Positions 7,369 to 11,054 of a DNA stretch of 11,054 bases are shown here, piece after piece. The notes below the pieces were generated by a model, which was not told where the DNA came from, searched no databases, and worked only from the letters and a program-made list of their open reading frames with translations. Position 1 is the stretch's first letter; each line of letters opens with the position of its first letter. This DNA comes from Pedobacter sp. UBA1654 (GTDB lineage: Bacteria; Bacteroidota; Bacteroidia; Sphingobacteriales; Sphingobacteriaceae): the NCBI GenBank assembly GCA_002320935.1, contig DCLG01000084.1:100431-111484 (forward strand). Reading direction: 5' to 3'. Position numbers and translations under genes: made by a program.

Positions 7369-7376
7369 CAAATTTA
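7369..7376 (-). promoter_or_regulatory. -7 promoter element of the nitroreductase gene
   Basis: Read on the minus strand this is TAAATTTG, a perfect match to TAnnTTTG, 33 bases before the start codon. The -33 region is weak. An inverted repeat, CTAAGT-N9-ACTTAG (7387-7407), sits just where the -33 element should be and could be an operator. Confidence 0.55.
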
Positions 7377-7386
7377 TGAAGTATCG

Positions 7387-7407
7387 CTAAGTAAGTGTTG
7401 GACTTAG
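7387..7407. promoter_or_regulatory. Possible operator: CTAAGT-N9-ACTTAG inverted repeat
   Basis: Perfect 6-bp arms at 7387-7392 and 7402-7407 are centred about 20-25 bases upstream of the nitroreductase -7 box. The symmetric layout and 15-bp centre-to-centre spacing suit a dimeric regulator. Nitroreductase genes in many bacteria are controlled by redox or electrophile sensors, but no regulator gene is adjacent. The site is a candidate only. Confidence 0.3.
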
Positions 7408-7438
7408 TGAACGTTGACTTTAACATGATATGTAAAAT

Positions 7439-7474
7439 TTTGTTTAATAATGTGAAAGTAAAATTGTTACTTTG
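7439..7474 (+). promoter_or_regulatory. Candidate promoter of the FadL/SGNH operon
   Basis: TTACTTTG (7467-7474) differs from TAnnTTTG at one base. A TTTG at 7439-7442 lies 24 bases upstream, somewhat far for a -33 element. The leader to the ATG at 7528 would be about 45 bases and begins with a 12-bp palindrome, TATGCATGCATA (7476-7487). Confidence 0.4.
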
Positions 7475-7527
7475 TTATGCATGCATATCTAAATCAATCG
7501 CATGCAGAAATTTAACGTACCTTAAAT

Positions 7528-8742
7528 ATGAAAAAAATTCTACTAGGTTTATTGACCGCCTTACCCTTTTGGGGATTCTCTCAATCCTTTCAGGTAAATC
7601 TTCAGGGGCAAAAACAAATTTCGATGGCTGGGGCCGGAACTGGTCTGGCTATTGATGAAGCATCGGTATTCTTTAACCCCGGTGCAGTTTCATTTTTAGA
7701 AGAGAATGGTATACAGGGAGGGGTAAGTGCGCTTTTTTTGAAAACATCCTTCCGCGAAACCGGTTCAAACATCACAGAGCATAACAAAGACAAAATTGCG
7801 CCGCCTTTCCAGTTATATGGCGTTTGGGGTGCGCCGCAAAGCAGGCTTAAGTTTGGTTTAGGAGTATATACACCTTTTGGTGGTGCAATGCATTGGGATG
7901 AGGATTGGTCAGGTAAATATGCCGTGACTTCCCTTGACCTTCAGGCCATCTATGTTCAGCCAACTGCAAGTTATAAGATCACCGACAATATCGGTATAGG
8001 TGCTGGTTTGGTTTATGCTCATGGAAAAGTGGATTTAAGACGTGCTGTACCGGTTACCTTGAATAATGGGAAATCGAGCACAGCCCAACTTAAAGGTACC
8101 AGCAACGATTTTGGTTGGAATGCAGGTATTTTTATTAAAGATGTTTATGGCTTGTCTATCGGTATTACGCACCGGTCTCAGGTTACGGCTAAGTTAACCG
8201 ACGGCGATGCGATTTTTGTAGTGCCTGAAGTATTAGGATCTTCGTTTCCGACCAAGTTTAAAGCAGAACTTCCTTTGCCGGCAACCACAACCATTGGCTT
8301 TGGTTATAATGTATCGCCAAGCACCACTTTAGCGCTTGACGTGAACTGGGTAGGATGGAGCAAATATAAAGAACTGGCTTTCGATTACGATAACAACAGC
8401 AGAATCGAAGACACGAAATCACCACGTAACTACAAAGACGCGGGTGCGATCCGTTTAGGTGTACAACACCAGTACAATGATAAATTTACCGTAAGGGCAG
8501 GAGCAGGATATGCAATTACCCCGGTAAAGGAAGGTTATGTAACGCCTGAGGTTCCTGATGCAAACCGCATCCTTTTGAGCGCAGGTTTCGGTTACCGTCC
8601 AACTCAGCGCTTTGCTATTGACTTCTCATTCCTTTATGAAAATGTTGAATCAAGATCAGAAACCAATATTGAAACAGGCCTTTCAGGCGAATTCAAAACC
8701 GCAGTATACATTCCTGGTCTTTCCGTTTCTTACAAATTTTAA
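7528..8742 (+). CDS. OmpP1/FadL/TodX-family outer-membrane transport protein
   Basis: A 404-aa outer-membrane beta-barrel protein, slightly shorter than E. coli FadL (446). A signal peptide (MKKILLGLLTALPFWGFSQS) is followed by the N-terminal FadL signature: GQKQISMAGAGTGLAIDEASVFFNPGAVSFLEE, about 27-59, the hatch region. Alternating hydrophobic strands run to the end, which closes with a C-terminal aromatic (GLSVSYKF), as needed for barrel assembly. Motifs usual for the family include YGVWG, LGVYTPFGGAMHWDEDWSGKYA (about 110-131) and ALDVNWVGWSKYKEL. FadL proteins let hydrophobic molecules such as long-chain fatty acids or aromatics cross the outer membrane by lateral diffusion. It is followed after 12 bases by an SGNH hydrolase lipoprotein gene, most likely in the same operon, which suggests that the two handle the same lipid or ester. 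The actual substrate is unknown. Confidence 0.93.
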   Translation: MKKILLGLLTALPFWGFSQSFQVNLQGQKQISMAGAGTGLAIDEASVFFNPGAVSFLEENGIQGGVSALFLKTSFRETGSNITEHNKDKIAPPFQLYGVWGAPQSRLKFGLGVYTPFGGAMHWDEDWSGKYAVTSLDLQAIYVQPTASYKITDNIGIGAGLVYAHGKVDLRRAVPVTLNNGKSSTAQLKGTSNDFGWNAGIFIKDVYGLSIGITHRSQVTAKLTDGDAIFVVPEVLGSSFPTKFKAELPLPATTTIGFGYNVSPSTTLALDVNWVGWSKYKELAFDYDNNSRIEDTKSPRNYKDAGAIRLGVQHQYNDKFTVRAGAGYAITPVKEGYVTPEVPDANRILLSAGFGYRPTQRFAIDFSFLYENVESRSETNIETGLSGEFKTAVYIPGLSVSYKF

Positions 8743-8754
8743 CCGTTCTCAATA

Positions 8755-10053
8755 ATGAAAAACATGATGATAAAAAATAATGTGACCAAAGGCCTTTTTG
8801 CATTGGTTGCAGCTGGAGCAATTGCATCCTGCAAGCCAAGTTTCAAAGAGTATATTCCAAGTAATGGGGAAGCAGATTTCAGCCGCTACATCGCAGTTGG
8901 TAATTCTTTATCCGCGGGTTATGCCGACGGCGGATTATACCTTGAAGGGCAACAAAATTCCTTTCCTGAACTTTTAGCGAAGCAGTTTAAAACTGTGGGT
9001 GGGGGCGAATTTAACTCTCCATTCTTCTCTGAAGCACAGGCAAATGGATCAGGTTATGCACAGCTTAGCGGCTTTAGTGCTACAGGAAGCCCGCTGATAA
9101 CGAATGTGACCACCAACCTTGCCTATGTTGCTCCGGGTAGATTTGCGAAATACGAAGGTACCTTCAATAACTACGGTGTACCGGAAATGAAGGTTGCCAA
9201 TTTAGAGGCTAAAGGTTATGCTGCAAGCAATCCATTCTTTGCCCGTATCCTCGGTTCAGCGGCTGCAAACAGCAGTTATATGGACGTTGTTGCTGCTCAA
9301 AACTTCACTTTCTTCAGTCTTTGGGAAGGACAGAACGATATTCTCGGCTTTGCGTATACAGGCGGTTCTCAGTCACTTACCCCGACCACCCAGTTTCAAA
9401 CCTTATATAACAGAACGGTTAACACCCTTACAGGCCCTAATAATGAGAGAAAAGGCGTATTGGGCACCGTAGGTGATGTACTGGCGATCCCTTATTTTAA
9501 TGTCGTTAACCTGAAAACATTACAAGCTGCGGTTGCCGCTGTGGTGCCAAATGCGACGTTCTATGTGAGAACTGCTACCAATACGACTGTACCAGCAGAT
9601 TCTACTTTCAAGTTTACCTTGCCTTTAAGTTCATCTGGTCTTATCGGCAGGCCTAATACTGCAGGCCAGCCTTATGGTCTTGATCCGAGAAATCCAATTG
9701 CCGGTAACTGGGTATTGGATCCGGCAGAGCAAGCATTGATCAGAAGCCGCACAAATGAATACAATGAAATCATCAAGCAAATAGCTTCCCAGAAGAAACT
9801 TGCCCTTGTTGATATCGATGATCTTTTACAACAATACTATACTCCGAAAATGGTAAATGGTGCCGAGGTTAGCACGGCCTTCATCACAGGCAACTTGTTT
9901 TCATTGGACGGTATCCATCTTACACCTTTTGGTAATGCTATTACGGCGAATGCTTTTATCAAAGCGATCAACCAGCAGTATAAAGCAAGCGTGCCAATTC
10001 TGAATGTTGCACATTACAGAGGTGTAAAATTCCCTGCAGCTGCCGGTAAATAG
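8755..10053 (+). CDS. SGNH/GDSL hydrolase-family lipoprotein
   Basis: A 432-aa lipoprotein. The signal peptide ends in IASC with Cys26 as the lipid anchor. SGNH blocks are visible: block I GNSLSAGYADGG (49-60) with Ser51 as the likely nucleophile, block III GQND (192-195) with the oxyanion-hole Asn194, and block V SLDGIHLTPFGN (383-394) with Asp385 and His388. The protein is longer than simple GDSL esterases because of about 100 extra residues between blocks I and III and a long 200-340 insertion. Predicted activity is ester hydrolysis of a lipid or acylated glycan at the outer membrane. The gene starts 12 bases after the FadL-type porin and ends at a strong terminator, so the two probably form an operon in which the enzyme frees a hydrophobic product that the porin imports. 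I chose the first ATG (8755); ATGs at 8764 and 8767 would also leave a workable signal peptide. Confidence 0.9.
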   Translation: MKNMMIKNNVTKGLFALVAAGAIASCKPSFKEYIPSNGEADFSRYIAVGNSLSAGYADGGLYLEGQQNSFPELLAKQFKTVGGGEFNSPFFSEAQANGSGYAQLSGFSATGSPLITNVTTNLAYVAPGRFAKYEGTFNNYGVPEMKVANLEAKGYAASNPFFARILGSAAANSSYMDVVAAQNFTFFSLWEGQNDILGFAYTGGSQSLTPTTQFQTLYNRTVNTLTGPNNERKGVLGTVGDVLAIPYFNVVNLKTLQAAVAAVVPNATFYVRTATNTTVPADSTFKFTLPLSSSGLIGRPNTAGQPYGLDPRNPIAGNWVLDPAEQALIRSRTNEYNEIIKQIASQKKLALVDIDDLLQQYYTPKMVNGAEVSTAFITGNLFSLDGIHLTPFGNAITANAFIKAINQQYKASVPILNVAHYRGVKFPAAAGK

Positions 10054-10094
10054 AGGTTCTACGAACACAACTAAACTGGCTTATGCGTTCTCAG

Positions 10095-10131
10095 AACAGC
10101 CCTGGTGATTTTTCATCAGGGCTGTTTTTTT
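10095..10131 (+). terminator. Strong intrinsic terminator of the FadL/SGNH operon
   Basis: A 14-bp stem (10095-10108 with 10113-10126, one G-T pair) with a TTTT loop is followed by T-tract 10125-10131. The minus strand lacks a matching T-run, so it probably works well only for the plus strand, although the msrA gene ends nearby at 10165. Confidence 0.93.
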
Positions 10132-10164
10132 ATCCGGTGCATGTTCTGACGCTGGCAGGATTGG

Positions 10165-10764
10165 TTATTTCTTAAGCTGCGCCTTAAAAACCTGCTCCAG
10201 TTTTTCAAGCTTTGGCTGAATCACCAGTCGGCAATAAGGTTCATTTTTATTCTTGTTGAAATAATTTTGGTGATATGGTTCTGCCACATAGAATTTCTGT
10301 GCAGCAGTAATCTCTGTCACCACAGGTTTTCCATAGGCCTTCGACTTATTCAGCGCTGTCTTGTAGCGGCTTACAATTTCCTTTTGCGCATCATTATGGA
10401 AAAACACGACAGAGCGGTATTGTGTACCAACGTCCGCGCCTTGCCTGTTCAAAGTCGTTGGATCATGACTTTTCCAGAAAACAGCCAGCAGTGCTTCATA
10501 GCTGATTTTGGCAGGGTTAAAGGTGATCTCGGTAACCTCGGCATGCCCCGTTGTTCCGGTGCAGACCTCCTCGTAAGTTGGATTGGCAACATCGCCGCCT
10601 TCATACCCAGATTTGATGTTTACAACACCGTCCAAGCGTTGGAATAGAGCTTCCGTACACCAAAAGCAGCCCATGCCAAAGGTCGCCTTCTGGAGTTTGG
10701 GCTGTTGTGCCCTCGCGTTTCCAAGGGAGAGAAAAAGTAATACGATTATTGAAAGATATTTCAT
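10165..10764 (-). CDS. msrA: Exported peptide-methionine (S)-S-oxide reductase
   Basis: A 199-aa MsrA that reduces the S-epimer of methionine sulfoxide in proteins. A signal peptide (MKYLSIIVLLFLSLGNARAQ) precedes the catalytic domain, so it should act in the periplasm, unlike the cytosolic enzyme of E. coli. The catalytic motif GCFWC occupies 32-36 with Cys33 as the nucleophile. Other family motifs are SGYEGGDVANPTYEEVCTGTTGHAEV (52-77), the FWKSHDPTTLNRQGADVGTQYRS segment (96-118) and EPYCRLVIQPK (175-185). Cys36, Cys68 and Cys178 are available as resolving cysteines, but the C-terminal GCG-type pair of E. coli MsrA is absent. Length and ends fit a complete gene. No msrB lies alongside. A perfect -7 box lies 33 bases upstream. 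The call is secure; the need for a periplasmic electron donor is inferred. Confidence 0.96.
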   Translation of the reverse strand: MKYLSIIVLLFLSLGNARAQQPKLQKATFGMGCFWCTEALFQRLDGVVNIKSGYEGGDVANPTYEEVCTGTTGHAEVTEITFNPAKISYEALLAVFWKSHDPTTLNRQGADVGTQYRSVVFFHNDAQKEIVSRYKTALNKSKAYGKPVVTEITAAQKFYVAEPYHQNYFNKNKNEPYCRLVIQPKLEKLEQVFKAQLKK

Positions 10765-10796
10765 GGTAAAAAAAACAGGCTTTTCACTGTTCTACT

Positions 10797-10810
10797 CAAA
10801 GTTACGTAAC
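10797..10810 (-). promoter_or_regulatory. msrA -7 element overlapped by a 10-bp palindrome
   Basis: On the minus strand, TAACTTTG (10797-10804) is a perfect TAnnTTTG match 32 bases before the msrA start codon. The perfect palindrome GTTACGTAAC (10801-10810) overlaps its upstream half and could be an operator. A TTTG 25 bases further upstream (10830-10833) is rather distant for a -33 element. Confidence 0.5.
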
Positions 10811-10971
10811 CAGGGGGTTAAGCGATTTTCAAACTGGTGTATCGGTTCAAACATGACAAACGCTTGATTTATTTTAGGATTTTTGAGGAAGTGTTAATAA
10901 CTTAAAACATTTAATTTCAAATAATTGGTCTGGTAGAAAATGATGTATTAACATTTCCACAGATTGTTTTA

Positions 10972-10979
10972 TAATTTTG
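10972..10979 (+). promoter_or_regulatory. -7 promoter element of the gene starting at 11006
   Basis: TAATTTTG matches TAnnTTTG exactly and lies 26 bases before the ATG. The -33 region is not distinct. The rest of the AT-rich gap between msrA and this gene (10811-10971) shows no other feature I can support. Confidence 0.5.
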
Positions 10980-11005
10980 ACGCACATTACTAACGAAGTA
11001 AAATT

Positions 11006-11054
11006 ATGTCTACACCGTATATCCCATGCCTGGACCTTGGCTCTTACATCAATG
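11006..11054 (+). CDS. Probable isopenicillin N synthase-family oxygenase, N-terminal end (partial)
   Basis: Only 16 codons are visible before the window ends: MSTPYIPCLDLGSYIN. The IPxLDL strand followed by a short helix start is typical of the N-terminus of the DIOX_N domain in 2-oxoglutarate/Fe(II) oxygenases of the isopenicillin N synthase superfamily, which in Bacteroidota are single cytosolic enzymes of unknown substrate. The metal-binding HxD...H motif lies outside the window. The ATG is supported by an ideal -7 box 26 bases upstream. The family call rests on very little sequence and could be wrong. Confidence 0.45.
   Translation, partial: MSTPYIPCLDLGSYIN

Noticed and set aside
10267..10647. 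126-aa open frame on the plus strand inside msrA
   Set aside because: It is antisense to a secure msrA and has no recognisable domain.

Overview
The window looks like chromosomal DNA of a Bacteroidota member close to Pedobacter/Sphingobacteriaceae. The grounds are lipoproteins with SSC/SAC lipoboxes followed by charged residues, a PadR/PspC stress pair, a macroglobulin-plug protein without a barrel, a FadL-type porin followed by an SGNH lipoprotein, Bacteroidota-type TAnnTTTG -7 boxes, and no clear Shine-Dalgarno sequences. The genus is inferred from gene content, not from a marker gene.

Layout. (1) 1-1651: the 3' end of a PadR regulator overlaps by ATGA a 508-aa HAAS-like/PspC membrane protein. 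A symmetric bidirectional terminator (1650-1683) separates it from (2) a convergent 910-aa exported MG2/carboxypeptidase-regulatory/plug protein (1690-4422, minus). (3) 4670-6450: two tandem paralogous lipoproteins of unrecognised family, about half identical and sharing a near-invariant GPKGWWxHWNYSPYTESEYP block; each appears to have its own promoter, and a terminator lies between them. (4) 6451-6702: a convergent intergenic region holding five exact-period 11-bp repeats with a TGTGCGT core, an inverted degenerate copy to the left, and a shared terminator. (5) 6703-7335 (minus): an NfsB-like nitroreductase. (6) 7528-10053: an apparent two-gene operon for a FadL/OmpP1 outer-membrane porin and an SGNH hydrolase lipoprotein, ending in a strong terminator. 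(7) 10165-10764 (minus): an exported MsrA. (8) 11006 to the end: the first 16 codons of a probable isopenicillin N synthase-family oxygenase.

Most products act at the cell envelope: membrane-stress sensing (PadR/PspC), large periplasmic or outer-membrane-associated proteins, lipoproteins, import or hydrolysis of hydrophobic substrates (FadL/SGNH), and repair of oxidised periplasmic methionines (MsrA). The nitroreductase is the main cytosolic exception. I see no mobile element, CRISPR array, tRNA or rRNA.

The two least explained items are the tandem lipoprotein pair and the 11-bp repeat cluster. No gene-free stretch exceeds 300 bases; the larger gaps (4423-4669, 5453-5661, 6451-6702, 7336-7527, 10765-11005) hold only the promoters, terminators and repeats listed.
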